Below, piece after piece: positions 1-8,434 of a stretch of DNA of 64,000 nucleotides. The position numbers and the translations under genes were made by a program. How positions within the stretch are numbered: the first letter of the stretch is position 1; each line of letters begins with the position of its first letter. The notes beneath the pieces were generated by a model, which was given only the letters and a program-made list of their open reading frames with translations, did not search any database and was not told where the DNA came from. The stretch comes from Neoroseomonas eburnea (lineage in GTDB: Bacteria; Pseudomonadota; Alphaproteobacteria; Acetobacterales; Acetobacteraceae): positions 1 to 64,000 of the forward strand of contig NZ_JAAEDL010000020.1 in NCBI RefSeq assembly GCF_018129005.1, in the 5' to 3' direction.

Positions 1-1552
1 CGCGGTCGCGCGGCGGTCCCTCGCGGCGTGCGGCACCCTCGCGCCGTCCGCCCTCGCGCCGATCGCCGCCACGGCCGCGGGCCGGCGCGGCGGCACGGCC
101 ACGGCCACGACCCTTCGGCGCGTTGCGCGCCTCCTCGATCTCCTCCTCGGAGACCGGGTCGAGGCCTTCCACCGCCATGCGCGGGATGGGCTTGCCGGTC
201 AGCTTCTCGATCGCCGCGACGTTCTTGGCGTCATCGGCGGTCGCGATGGTGTAGGCGTGGCCTTCGCGCCCCGCGCGGCCGGTGCGGCCGATGCGGTGGA
301 CATAGTCCTCGTCGCGGAAGGGCACGTCGAAGTTGAAGACGTGGCTCAGCCCGCCGATGTCGATGCCGCGCGCCGCGACATCGGAGCAGACCAGAAGCTG
401 CAGCTCGCCCGCCTTGAAGGCATTCAGCGTCGCGAAGCGGGTGGACTGGTCCATGTCCCCGTGCAGCGCGCCGACGCTGAAGCGGTGCTTCTTCAGCGAC
501 TTGTAGAGGATGTCGACGTCGATCTTCCGGTTGCAGAAGATCAGCGCGTTCTGCACCTGCTCGACACGGATCAGGCGGCGCAGCGCCTCCCGCTTGTCGT
601 GCGGCTGCACGAAGGCGATGCCGGTGGTGATCGTCGTCGCGACCGAAGCCGGCGGGGCGACGGTGATCTCCTTCGGGTTGGACAGGAAGGCATCGGCGAG
701 GCGGCGGATCTCCGGCGCCATGGTGGCGCTGAAGAACAGCGTCTGCCGCATCTTCGGGATCAGCGAGACGATGCGCTCGACATCGGGGATGAACCCCATG
801 TCCAGCATGCGGTCCGCCTCGTCGATCACCAGCAGCTTGCAATCCGCCATCAGGATGCGGCCGCGGTCGAACAGGTCGAGCAGCCGGCCCGGCGTCGCGA
901 TCAGCACGTCGACGCCCTTCTCGAGCACGTCGCGCTGGTCGCTCATGCTCTCGCCCCCGATCAGCAGGGCGTGATTGAGCTTGAGGTACTTGCCGTACTT
1001 CTCGAAGTTCTCGGCCACCTGCAGCGCGAGCTCGCGCGTCGGCTCCAGGATCAGGCTGCGCGGCATGCGCGCCTTGGCCCGGCTGCCGGTCAGGATGTCG
1101 AGCATCGGCAGCACGAAGGAGGCCGTCTTGCCGGTGCCGGTCTGCGCGCAGCCGAGCACGTCGCGCCCCATCAGCACATAGGGGATCGCCTGTTCCTGGA
1201 TCGGCGTCGGGTGGAGGTAGCCGGATTCGGAAACGGCGCGGAGCAGTTCGTCCGACAGGCCGAGGTCGGCGAAGGTGGTGCGCTGGGGCTCCGGTTCCTC
1301 CTCCTCCTCGGTGTATTCGGGGACCTCTTCCTCGACGGCGTCTTCGGAGTCGACGGCGGCGCCGGTTTCGCGGGCCGTGTCGTCGGCGACGGCGGGAGGC
1401 ATGTCATCGACCGCGGCGGGGGCCGCTTCGTCGGCCGCGGCCGGGGCCGCTTCGGTGGCGGCCGCGGGAGCCGCTTCATCCCCGGTGACGGCGATGGCCG
1501 CTTCGGGGGCAGGGCCGGGTTGAGCCGGCGCGTCGGTCGCCTGGGCGGCCAT
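1..1552 (-). CDS. DEAD-box ATP-dependent RNA helicase, C-terminus beyond window edge
   Basis: ATP-dependent RNA helicase of the RhlE-like DEAD-box group, expected to remodel RNA duplexes in the cytoplasm. Visible motifs: Q motif PTPIQ at about residues 115-119, Walker A AQTGTGKT at 136-143, PTREL near 171, DEAD at 244-247, SAT at 275-277 and motif VI HRIGRTGR at 419-426. The first 90 residues are a low-complexity Ala/Pro/Glu-rich acidic extension ending in EEEEE, longer than in most RhlE proteins. The visible end (from about residue 484) is Arg/Gly-rich, as in many RNA-helicase tails, and runs off the window. The ATG at 1552 is chosen because the upstream ATG at 1586 is out of frame. The gene is divergent from the hydrolase at 1792. 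Confidence 0.93.
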   Translation of the reverse strand, partial: MAAQATDAPAQPGPAPEAAIAVTGDEAAPAAATEAAPAAADEAAPAAVDDMPPAVADDTARETGAAVDSEDAVEEEVPEYTEEEEEPEPQRTTFADLGLSDELLRAVSESGYLHPTPIQEQAIPYVLMGRDVLGCAQTGTGKTASFVLPMLDILTGSRAKARMPRSLILEPTRELALQVAENFEKYGKYLKLNHALLIGGESMSDQRDVLEKGVDVLIATPGRLLDLFDRGRILMADCKLLVIDEADRMLDMGFIPDVERIVSLIPKMRQTLFFSATMAPEIRRLADAFLSNPKEITVAPPASVATTITTGIAFVQPHDKREALRRLIRVEQVQNALIFCNRKIDVDILYKSLKKHRFSVGALHGDMDQSTRFATLNAFKAGELQLLVCSDVAARGIDIGGLSHVFNFDVPFRDEDYVHRIGRTGRAGREGHAYTIATADDAKNVAAIEKLTGKPIPRMAVEGLDPVSEEEIEEARNAPKGRGRGRAAAPARGRGGDRREGGRREGAARREGPPRDR

Positions 1553-1791
1553 AGCGAGAAGATCGTTCAAAGTCGCTCTTTTCCATGGGCCCGGCATACC
1601 GGGCCGCCAGAGGGGTTGCGGTGGGCGGCCGAACCCCGGAGGGGCGCGCATTCCGGGGCCGGCGATCCGGCCCGCCAATCCACGAGCGCGGCGGATATGC
1701 GCCGGTTTCGCACGAAGATCAAGGTTTTCCGCCCTTCCCGGCCCGCGCCGGGCGCATGGACGGCCTGCCCGTGCCGGATTACAGGCGGCGG

Positions 1792-2490
1792 ATGACGCAT
1801 CGCCCGATCCTTCTGCTCCTGCCCGGCCTGCTCTGCGACGCGCGTCTCTGGCGCGACCAGGCCGCGGCCCTCGCGCCGCTGACCCGCACGGTCGTCGCGG
1901 ACCTGACGCTGGACGACCGCGTCGGGGCCATGGCCGAGCGCGCCCTCGCCGCGGTGGAGGGTCCCTTCGCCCTGGCCGGCCTGTCGATGGGCGGCTACGT
2001 CGCGCTCGAGATCATGCGCCGCGCGCCGGAGCGGGTGACGCGGCTCTGTCTGCTCGACACCTCGGCGCGCGCCGACACGGCGGAGCAGTCGCGCCGGCGG
2101 CGCGGGCTGATCTCGCTGTCGCGGTCGGGCCAGTTCCGTGGCGTGACGCCCCGGCTGCTGCCGCAGCTCATTCACCCCTCGCGGCTGGATGGCCCGCTCG
2201 CGACCGAGGTGATGGAGATGGCGGAGCGGGTCGGCAAGGAGGCCTTCCTGCGCCAGCAGGAGGCGATCATGCACCGGCCCGATTCGCTGCCCGACCTCGC
2301 GCGCATCGCGGTGCCGACCCTGGTCGGCGTGGGGGCCGAGGACGCGCTGACCCCGCCCGCCCTGGCCCAGGAGATGGCCGCCGCCATCCCCGGCGCCCGG
2401 CTGCGGCATTTCGCCGATGCCGGCCACCTGCCGACGATGGAGACCCCCGAGGCGGTCAACGCCGCGATGGCCGCCTGGCTCACGGCGTGA
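1792..2490 (+). CDS. alpha/beta-fold hydrolase
   Basis: A 232-residue alpha/beta hydrolase, probably a cytoplasmic esterase or C-C hydrolase of unknown substrate. The nucleophile elbow GLSMGG puts the catalytic Ser at residue 65. The C-terminal GH motif (ADAGHLP) gives the catalytic His at 212, and an acidic residue sits in GAEDALTPP before it. An oxyanion region (LLLLPGLLCD) is at the N-terminus. The ATG at 1792 makes the protein begin directly at the first core strand. An in-frame ATG at 1756 would add 12 residues without domain content. There is no signal peptide. Its substrate cannot be read from the sequence. Confidence 0.85.
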   Translation: MTHRPILLLLPGLLCDARLWRDQAAALAPLTRTVVADLTLDDRVGAMAERALAAVEGPFALAGLSMGGYVALEIMRRAPERVTRLCLLDTSARADTAEQSRRRRGLISLSRSGQFRGVTPRLLPQLIHPSRLDGPLATEVMEMAERVGKEAFLRQQEAIMHRPDSLPDLARIAVPTLVGVGAEDALTPPALAQEMAAAIPGARLRHFADAGHLPTMETPEAVNAAMAAWLTA

Positions 2491-2497
2491 GCATCGC

Positions 2498-2515
2498 GGC
2501 GGGGCACGCCCCGCC
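2498..2515. terminator. hairpin between convergent genes
   Basis: A perfect 8-bp GC-only inverted repeat (2498-2505 against 2508-2515) lies 8 bp after the hydrolase stop codon and 28 bp from the convergent transporter stop. Its position fits a bidirectional terminator, but there is no T tract. Confidence 0.45.
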
Positions 2516-2542
2516 GTCCTCGCCCGACGGGCCGGCTGCGCG

Positions 2543-3763
2543 TCAGCAGGCCCCGCGCGGCGTCCGCTCCACCGCCAGGCCGAACCGGGGCCGCAGCCGC
2601 GTCCCGGCCGCGCTGCCGAGGAAGGCCGCGGGCAGCCACACCCAGGCATGCAGGCTGGCCGAGGCGATGCCGCTGAAATAGGCGCCGATGTTGCAGCCGA
2701 AGGCGAGCCGTGCGCCGTAGCCCATCAGCAGCCCGCCGATCACCGCGGCCGCCAGCGAACGCGCCGGGATGCGCCATTCCGGCCGGATCTTCCCCGCCAG
2801 CGACGCCGCGAGGAAGGCCCCGACCACGATGCCGATGTCCATCACCGAGGTGATGTCGGCCAGCACGCTGCCCTCCAGCGCCGCCTGCTGCGCCGGGCTC
2901 GACCAGTAGGACCAGAAGGCCACGTCCATGCCTGCCGCATCCGCCACCTTCGACCCCCACAGCGCGAAGGCCGAGGTGATGCCCCAGGGCCGCCCGGCGA
3001 TGGCGAGCGTCGCGAAATTGAGCACCGCCAGCCCCAGCGCGCCGGCCATCAGCGGCCAAGGCCCGCGCAGCAGCCGCGCCCAGCCGCGCCGCGGCGGCTC
3101 GGCGGCGCGTTCCAGCGCGCCGTGGCGGCGCCGCTCCAGCACCACCGTCAGCCCGGCGATGGCGGCGAAGACCGCGAGGTGCCCGGTCAGCGCCGGCCAC
3201 AAACCGAAGGTCGCGATCAGGGAGACCGGCCCGGCATTGGCGAGCGAGACCCAGAAGGGCAGGTGCGCCGCGCCGGCCACGGAACCGACGATGAAGAAGG
3301 CCAGCACCACGGCCATGCGGACCGACCCGCCGCCGAGCGCGAAGAGCGTGCCCGAGGCGCAGCCGCCGCCGAGTTGCATCCCCAGCCCGAACAGGAAGGC
3401 GCCCACCACGATGTGCAGCCCGACCGGCGAGACGAAGCCCGCGACCGGCTGCCCGAACAGGCTGCCTGCCGCCAGGGCCGGAAAGAACAGCACCACGGCG
3501 AAGGCGAGCATCGCCATCTGCGCCCGCAGCCCGGCCCCGCGACGGTCCGCGGCGAAGACGCGCCAGGCCGCGGTGAAGCCGAAGGAGGCGTGGTAGAGCA
3601 CGAGGCCGAGCGCCGCCCCGAGCAGGAACAGCACGGCGAGCCTGCCGCCGGCGGCCTGCTGCACGGCGAAGGTGCCGGCGAGGAGCAGCGCGAGCGCCAC
3701 GGCCAGCGTGGGGGAAGGCGCGGCAAGGCGCGGAGCCTGCAGCGGGGCGGCGATATCCGACAT
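2543..3763 (-). CDS. YeeE/YedE family membrane transporter (thiosulfate/sulfur type)
   Basis: A 406-residue polytopic inner-membrane protein with two homologous halves. Each half carries the family's conserved Cys in a Gly-rich loop: GGGCASG (Cys135) and FGCNIG (Cys357). In characterised YeeE/TsuA proteins, conserved Cys residues of this kind pass thiosulfate across the membrane; sulfur-compound transport here is inferred from family membership. It follows the ATP-grasp gene at 4744 on the same strand with a 27-bp gap, so the two are probably co-transcribed. No TusA-like partner gene (YeeD) is adjacent. Length agrees with full-size family members. Confidence 0.88.
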   Translation of the reverse strand: MSDIAAPLQAPRLAAPSPTLAVALALLLAGTFAVQQAAGGRLAVLFLLGAALGLVLYHASFGFTAAWRVFAADRRGAGLRAQMAMLAFAVVLFFPALAAGSLFGQPVAGFVSPVGLHIVVGAFLFGLGMQLGGGCASGTLFALGGGSVRMAVVLAFFIVGSVAGAAHLPFWVSLANAGPVSLIATFGLWPALTGHLAVFAAIAGLTVVLERRRHGALERAAEPPRRGWARLLRGPWPLMAGALGLAVLNFATLAIAGRPWGITSAFALWGSKVADAAGMDVAFWSYWSSPAQQAALEGSVLADITSVMDIGIVVGAFLAASLAGKIRPEWRIPARSLAAAVIGGLLMGYGARLAFGCNIGAYFSGIASASLHAWVWLPAAFLGSAAGTRLRPRFGLAVERTPRGAC

Positions 3764-3790
3764 GGCGTGTCTTCGCTGGGGTTGGGGGGG

Positions 3791-4744
3791 TTACGCCGCC
3801 GCCGCCGCGCGCGGCAGCAGCGAGGCCAGGTATCGCGCCACGGCCAGGCTCGCCGAGACGCCGGCGCGCCTCTCGGCCTCGGCATTGTAGTTCGTGTTGG
3901 TGTTGACGTCGTAGGCGAAGGTCTCCCCGGCGGCGTCGGTGATGAACTCGATCGCGCCGACGCCGATGCCGTTGGTGGTCAGGAAGGCTTCCAGGCGCGC
4001 GATCAGCGGATGGGCGAAGCCCTCGACGATGCGGAACTTCTCGCCCGGCGCGACGGCGGGGCAGGCGGCGCCCTCGGGCATCGCGCAGGCATCCGCGGGG
4101 CAGAGCTCGAAGCCCTCGGAGGTGTCCACGCGCACGGCGTAGAGGAACCTGCCGCCGATGAATTCGGCGCGGGTGATGAAGGGCTCGGGCGCGGCCACGT
4201 AGCGCTGCACCAGCCAGATGCCGTCGCGCGGAGTGGCGTAGGGGTCCTCGCTGGCTGCGATGAGCGCGATCGCCTCCTCCAATGCGGCGGCGCTCCTGAC
4301 GAGTTGCACGCCGAGCCCCTTGCCGGCGCGGTTGTGCTTGAGGATGAGCGGGTAGCCGATGCGCGCCGCGGCCTCGCGGATATGCTGCTCCCCCACCACC
4401 GCCACGGTCGGCGGCGTCGGGATGCCCCAGGCGGCAAGCGCCTCGTACTGCGCGACCTTCGAGACCTCGAGCTGCAGCGCGCGGCGCCCGTTCACCACCG
4501 TCCGGCCATGCCGCTCCAGCCATTCGATCACCGCCGCGGCGTATTCCGGCGCGTAGTGGTGGCCGCGCGTGTGGGAGGAGGCGCTCATGCGGTTGTAGAA
4601 GACGCCCTCCGGCGGCGCCTTCGTGAGGTCGAGCAGGCCGCGGTCGAGGAACCATTCCTCATGGGGCGCGCGGATGGCGCCGAAGGCGGCGCGCAACGGC
4701 GCCAGCCAGGCATCGTTCTCGTGGATGACGTGGATCTTGGGCAT
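3791..4744 (-). CDS. ATP-grasp domain protein (RimK-like ligase superfamily)
   Basis: A 317-residue protein with an ATP-grasp fold. The ATP-binding Lys and glycine loop are at about residues 135-145 (LILKHNRAGKGLGV). A C-terminal metal/ATP motif VNTNTNYN lies near residue 290, as in RimK and D-Ala-D-Ala ligase relatives. Such enzymes join a carboxylate to an amine or thiol through an acyl-phosphate; the actual substrates are unknown. It is the first gene of a likely two-gene operon with the YeeE/YedE transporter. Its promoter side holds an AT-rich stretch with a 14-bp palindrome (4788-4801). There is no signal peptide. Confidence 0.8.
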   Translation of the reverse strand: MPKIHVIHENDAWLAPLRAAFGAIRAPHEEWFLDRGLLDLTKAPPEGVFYNRMSASSHTRGHHYAPEYAAAVIEWLERHGRTVVNGRRALQLEVSKVAQYEALAAWGIPTPPTVAVVGEQHIREAAARIGYPLILKHNRAGKGLGVQLVRSAAALEEAIALIAASEDPYATPRDGIWLVQRYVAAPEPFITRAEFIGGRFLYAVRVDTSEGFELCPADACAMPEGAACPAVAPGEKFRIVEGFAHPLIARLEAFLTTNGIGVGAIEFITDAAGETFAYDVNTNTNYNAEAERRAGVSASLAVARYLASLLPRAAAAA

Positions 4745-4787
4745 GCGGGCCGGTTCCGGGGATGGGTCTTAGAGCGAAAGAGAAATA

Positions 4788-4839
4788 GCTTCCATGGAAG
4801 CGCCGCAAGTGCTCATTCAAAGAAAGATTTTTCTTTCTT
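4788..4839. promoter_or_regulatory. AT-rich promoter region with a 14-bp palindrome and a second hairpin
   Basis: Between the divergent ATP-grasp and PH-domain genes the base composition drops sharply. It holds a perfect 14-bp palindrome GCTTCCATGGAAGC (4788-4801) and an AAGAAAG/CTTTCTT inverted repeat (4820-4826 / 4833-4839). The palindrome lies 44 bp upstream of the ATP-grasp start codon, a position suited to an operator. No regulator is known for it. Confidence 0.35.
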
Positions 4840-4954
4840 CGTGAGGAATTGATCGGGATTTCCTGCCTCGCGCGGCCCCACGCCGCGCCAAGCCCTTCCC
4901 CGTTGCCCCGCAGCGCGGCGCGCCCTATCCACACGGGGTCTCAGGGGAAGCCGC

Positions 4955-5344
4955 ATGTCGGAATCGATCATCCTGGAAGCGCGGGAGACGAAGCGCTCCT
5001 ACGGGCCGCTCTGGCTCGTCCTCTCGACGCTGATGCTGGGCCTGCCCTTCCTCGGGCGGCAGCGCATCACCGTCACCAATGAGAGGATCACCGTCACCTC
5101 GGGCTTCTGGACCAAGGTGCGCGACGACATCGAGATCTTCCGCATCCGCGACGTGGTGGTGAAGCAGAGCCTGTGGCATCGCCTGGTCGGCATCGGCGAC
5201 ATCGTGATCAAGTCGATGGAAGGCCGTACGGAGGAATCACACGCGCTGCGCGGCGTCGCCGACCCGGTCGGCGTCAGCGAGAAGATCCGCACGCTGTGGA
5301 ACCAGACGGCGCGGCCGAAGGGGCCGGCGACGACGCTCGATTGA
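4955..5344 (+). CDS. PH domain-containing protein (bPH2/YdbS-like)
   Basis: A 129-residue protein with one short hydrophobic stretch near residues 18-34 (LWLVLSTLMLGLPFLG), then a bacterial PH-like beta domain. The domain pattern is RITVTNERITVTSGFWTKVRDD followed by EIFRIRDVVVKQSLWHRLVGIGDI, typical of DUF304/bPH2 proteins. The role is unknown; family members are mostly membrane-associated. The start is supported by AGGGGAAG at 4943-4950. The stop codon is followed directly by a family-B repeat (5346-5478), which probably ends transcription. Confidence 0.75.
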   Translation: MSESIILEARETKRSYGPLWLVLSTLMLGLPFLGRQRITVTNERITVTSGFWTKVRDDIEIFRIRDVVVKQSLWHRLVGIGDIVIKSMEGRTEESHALRGVADPVGVSEKIRTLWNQTARPKGPATTLD

Positions 5345-5345
5345 G

Positions 5346-5478
5346 AGCGGGGGAAGGAGACCTTCCCCCGCACCCCCATCCCTTCCTTTTGTCCCTTGGG
5401 AACCGACTTCGGCGGTCGGTCTCCAGGAACCGAAAAAGGTTGGGCGGTTCGGGGGGAAGTTCCCTTCCCCCCGACCTT
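5346..5478 (+). repeat. family-B structured intergenic repeat, copy 1
   Basis: It begins 1 bp after the PH-gene stop. It contains a perfect 9-bp hairpin (5349-5357 / 5361-5369), a central weaker palindrome around the GGGAACCGAC and GTCGG segments, and a second perfect 9-bp hairpin (5451-5459 / 5464-5472). The same order of parts recurs at 36590 and 42541. The first hairpin probably acts as a terminator. Confidence 0.8.
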
Positions 5479-5539
5479 CACCGGGCAGGCGAGCGATCCA
5501 CCCTTCCCGATGCATTGCCGCCTCTGCCACCTTGGGGCG

Positions 5540-7126
5540 ATGTCCCTCGCCTTCGCGCCCCTTCGCCACCCCGCGTTCCGCCTGCTGTGGTGGGCGAACC
5601 TCGCCGCCAATATCGGCCTCTGGGTGCAGAACACCGGGGCGGGCTGGATGATGACCGGCCTCGACCCTTCCCCGGTGATGGTGAGCCTGGTGCAGGCGGC
5701 GTCGATGCTGCCGGTCTTCCTGCTTGCCCTGCCGGCCGGGGCGGCGGCGGACATCATCGACCGGCGGCAGTACCTGATCGCCGCGCAGGCCTGGGTGCTG
5801 ACGGTGGCCTCGGCGCTGGCCGTGCTGACCTGGGCCGGGTGGCTCGGCCCCTGGGGGTTGCTGTTCTTCACCTTCTGCATCGGCATGGGGAATGCGCTGA
5901 ACTTCCCCGCCTGGGCCGCCACCACGCCGGAGCTCGTGCCGCGCGAGGACCTGGTGCAGGCCATCGCGCTCAACGGCATCGGCTTCAACCTCTCGCGCGC
6001 CGTGGGACCGGCGATCGGCGGCTTCGTGATCGGCCTGGCGGGGACGGAGGCGGCCTTCGCGCTCAACGCCTTCTGCTTCCTGGTGCTGCTGCTCTCGCTG
6101 CTGTTCTGGAAGCGCGAGGCGCCGGCCAGCCCGCTGCCGCCCGAGCATTTCCTCGGCGCCATGCGCGCCGGGCTGCGCTTCGTCGCGGCCAGCCCGGCGA
6201 TGCGCGCGGCCATCCTGCGCGCCTGCGTGTTCTTCTTCTTCACCGCGGCGGTCTGGGGGCTGCTGCCGCTGGTGGTGCGCCAGCGCCTCGGCCTCGGGCC
6301 CGAATCCTACGGGCTGATGCTCGGCGTGATGGGCGCCGGCGCGGTGGGGACGGGCTTCGCCTTGCCCTTGCTGCGCACGCGCCTGCCGACGCGCGGGAGC
6401 ATGGTGCTGGCCTTCTCGCTGGTCTCCTCGGTGGCGCTGGCATTGCTCGGCGTGTCGGGGCACTGGCTGCCGGCGGCGGTCGCGATGCTGCTGTTCGGCG
6501 CCGGCTGGCTGGCGGCAGCGAGCACGCTGCAGGCCGCGGCGCAGTTCGCGACCCCGGCCTGGGTGCGGGCGCGCGCGATCGGCATCTACCAGCTCTGCTT
6601 CTTCGGCGCGATGACCGCCGGGGCGGTGCTCTGGGGCTGGGCCGGGACGCAGTTCGGCGTCGAGCTCGCGCTGCTGCTCGCCGCCGCCGCCAGCGGGGTC
6701 TGCGCCTTCGCGGTGCGCGGCTGGCGGCTCGATCTTGCGCCGGTGCGCGAGGCGCCCGCCGTGCCCATGCCGCGGCCGGAGGCGCCGGCGCCGGAACTCG
6801 GCCCCGTGCTGGCCGGCGACAATGGCCGCGTGCTGGAAGTGGTGCGCTACACGGTGGACCCGACCGACCGCGAAGACTTCCTCGCCGTGATGCGGGAAGC
6901 GCGGCGCGTGCGGCTGCGCAGCGGAGCGGTCGGCTGGGTGCTGCTCGATGACGTGGCGCATCCCGAACGCTGGATCGAACTCTGGTCGGTCGAATCCTGG
7001 ACCGAGCACCTGCGTGAGGCCGGCCGGCTCGACCCGGCGGACCGCGCGGTGCTCGCCCGCGCTGCGGCCTTCCAGATCGGCGGCGGCCCGCCGGAGGCGG
7101 CACGCTACCTCGCCGTGGAACCATGA
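5540..7126 (+). CDS. MFS exporter of the MFS_3/EntS-like family with C-terminal dimeric alpha-beta domain
   Basis: A 528-residue inner-membrane protein. About 12 hydrophobic segments span the first 400 residues, with the MFS loop GAAADIIDRR after helix 2 and NLSRAVGPAIGG near residue 160. The last 110 residues are soluble. They show the pattern VVRYTVDPTDREDFLAVMREARR and VESWTEHLREA, matching the ABM-like tail that PF05977 (MFS_3) transporters often carry. Substrate is unknown; relatives export siderophores or drugs. The ATG at 5540 starts just before FAPLRHPAFRLLWW, the usual family N-terminus; an ATG at 5510 is an alternative. Confidence 0.88.
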   Translation: MSLAFAPLRHPAFRLLWWANLAANIGLWVQNTGAGWMMTGLDPSPVMVSLVQAASMLPVFLLALPAGAAADIIDRRQYLIAAQAWVLTVASALAVLTWAGWLGPWGLLFFTFCIGMGNALNFPAWAATTPELVPREDLVQAIALNGIGFNLSRAVGPAIGGFVIGLAGTEAAFALNAFCFLVLLLSLLFWKREAPASPLPPEHFLGAMRAGLRFVAASPAMRAAILRACVFFFFTAAVWGLLPLVVRQRLGLGPESYGLMLGVMGAGAVGTGFALPLLRTRLPTRGSMVLAFSLVSSVALALLGVSGHWLPAAVAMLLFGAGWLAAASTLQAAAQFATPAWVRARAIGIYQLCFFGAMTAGAVLWGWAGTQFGVELALLLAAAASGVCAFAVRGWRLDLAPVREAPAVPMPRPEAPAPELGPVLAGDNGRVLEVVRYTVDPTDREDFLAVMREARRVRLRSGAVGWVLLDDVAHPERWIELWSVESWTEHLREAGRLDPADRAVLARAAAFQIGGGPPEAARYLAVEP

Positions 7127-7187
7127 AAGGTTACCTGTCCGGCGCTCGACCCCATATGGATCCGGAACGAGACAGAGGAGCATGCTC

Positions 7188-7685
7188 ATGGCCAAGACCA
7201 AGACCGGCCGCCTGCACACCACCCGCAACGACCTCGGCGCCAATGTGCGGGAGGTGTCGGTCGGGCTGCTGAATGCCACGCTCGCCGACACGATCGACCT
7301 GACCAATGGGGTGCGCATGGCGCACTGGACGGTGCGCGGGCCGCATTTCGCGGCGCTGCATGCGCTGTTCGAGACGTTCTACGACCAGCTCGGCGAGGCC
7401 ACGGACGACATCGCCGAACGCATCAACCAGCTCGGCGGCACGCCGGACGGGACGACGCAGCTCGTCGGCGCGAAGAGCCGGCTCGAAGCCTATCCCGCCG
7501 AGCTGCGCGATGGCATGGACCACGTGAAGGCGCTGGCCGGGCGCTATGCCGCGCTCGCCAAGACGGTGCGCGCCGGCATCGACACCACCGGCGAGGCCGG
7601 GGACGCCGACAGCGCCGACCTGCTGACGGGGCTGTCCCGCACGCTCGACAAGGCGCTGTGGATGCTGGAGGCGCATCTCGACTGA
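7188..7685 (+). CDS. dps: Dps/ferritin-like DNA-protection protein
   Basis: A 165-residue Dps-family protein. Dodecamers of this family bind DNA and oxidise and store iron, protecting against peroxide and starvation. The ferroxidase signature is visible: AHWTVRGPHF, then FETFYDQLGEATDDIAERI, supplying the His, Asp and Glu ligands. The four-helix length is normal. The N-terminus has a short basic tail (MAKTKTGRLHTTRN) of the kind that binds DNA in other Dps proteins. The ATG at 7188 is preferred over 7182 because AGAGGAG (7174-7180) lies 7 bp upstream. No promoter operator was identified. Confidence 0.9.
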   Translation: MAKTKTGRLHTTRNDLGANVREVSVGLLNATLADTIDLTNGVRMAHWTVRGPHFAALHALFETFYDQLGEATDDIAERINQLGGTPDGTTQLVGAKSRLEAYPAELRDGMDHVKALAGRYAALAKTVRAGIDTTGEAGDADSADLLTGLSRTLDKALWMLEAHLD

Positions 7686-7786
7686 CCGGGGCCGCGCCGC
7701 GGGGGCGGAGAGGGTGCGCAAGACAATGGTAGATGCCGCCGCCTTGACGTGCTCTGCTCCGGCCCGTCTGCGCAACGGAGGTGTGA

Positions 7787-8434
7787 GTGGGCAGCCTCGG
7801 ATCCGTCTTCGGCAAGTGGCGGCGGAACCTCCGCGGCAACATCCACAAGCAGCCAAGCATGCAGTGGTCCTCCGGCGGCACGCCGGTGAATGCGACCACC
7901 AATTTCTATATCGTCGGTGACCTGACCTCGGCCACGGAGTGCTACATCACCGGCCATGGCGGCGCCGACGACGACGACTACTTCTTCGACAACAAGTCCT
8001 TCCGGGTGCCGGGGGGCGTGACGGTCAATTTCTACCAGCCGCACGGCTACATCCTGGCCGCCGGGACGCAGGAGTTGCGCCACCACAAGCCGGTGGCGCA
8101 TCCGACCGCGACCGATCTCGTCTACACGGGCGGCGACGAGTGCGTGAACTACATCCTGTCCAAGGACCAGGGGCGCCACCTCAGCGGCGATACCGACTAC
8201 GCGGCGCAATGGGAAATGGACTACGCCGGCACCCAGGCGGTGGCGGGCGACATGGGCATCGTCATGGTGACGGTGCGCAACCGCTGGTTCCACGCCGGCG
8301 TCACGCTGAAGGCCTGCATCGAGGAAGTGACGCGGGCCGCCCCCGGCATCACGACCTTCAACTGCCTGTTCTGTCGCGTCGACGAGAATTCGGGCGACGA
8401 GGCGTGGGACATCGAAGGTTTCTGGAGCACGTGA
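7787..8434 (+). CDS. uncharacterised protein resembling the Stv putative-adhesin fold
   Basis: A 215-residue protein with no signal peptide or membrane helix. Several motifs resemble, from memory, the Stv-type putative adhesin domain of polymorphic toxin systems: ITGHGG near residue 55, VPGGVTVNFYQPHGYILAAG at 73-92, and VNYILSKDQGRH near 120. A cluster of four Asp residues (DDDDY) follows GHGG. The GTG at 7787 has GGAGGT just upstream. Its stop codon overlaps the start of the next gene, a lipoprotein, so the two are translationally coupled. Function is not known; the Stv resemblance needs a profile search. Confidence 0.6.
   Translation: MGSLGSVFGKWRRNLRGNIHKQPSMQWSSGGTPVNATTNFYIVGDLTSATECYITGHGGADDDDYFFDNKSFRVPGGVTVNFYQPHGYILAAGTQELRHHKPVAHPTATDLVYTGGDECVNYILSKDQGRHLSGDTDYAAQWEMDYAGTQAVAGDMGIVMVTVRNRWFHAGVTLKACIEEVTRAAPGITTFNCLFCRVDENSGDEAWDIEGFWST

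Noticed and set aside
257..1795. Open frame of 512 codons on the plus strand across the helicase gene
   Set aside because: It is antisense to a complete set of DEAD-box motifs. Its translation is low complexity with no family resemblance; very high GC makes long chance frames on opposite strands common here.
2417..4852. Open frame of 811 codons on the plus strand
   Set aside because: It is antisense to both the YeeE/YedE and ATP-grasp genes, whose motifs are intact. Composition is Arg/Gly/Ala-rich and unstructured.
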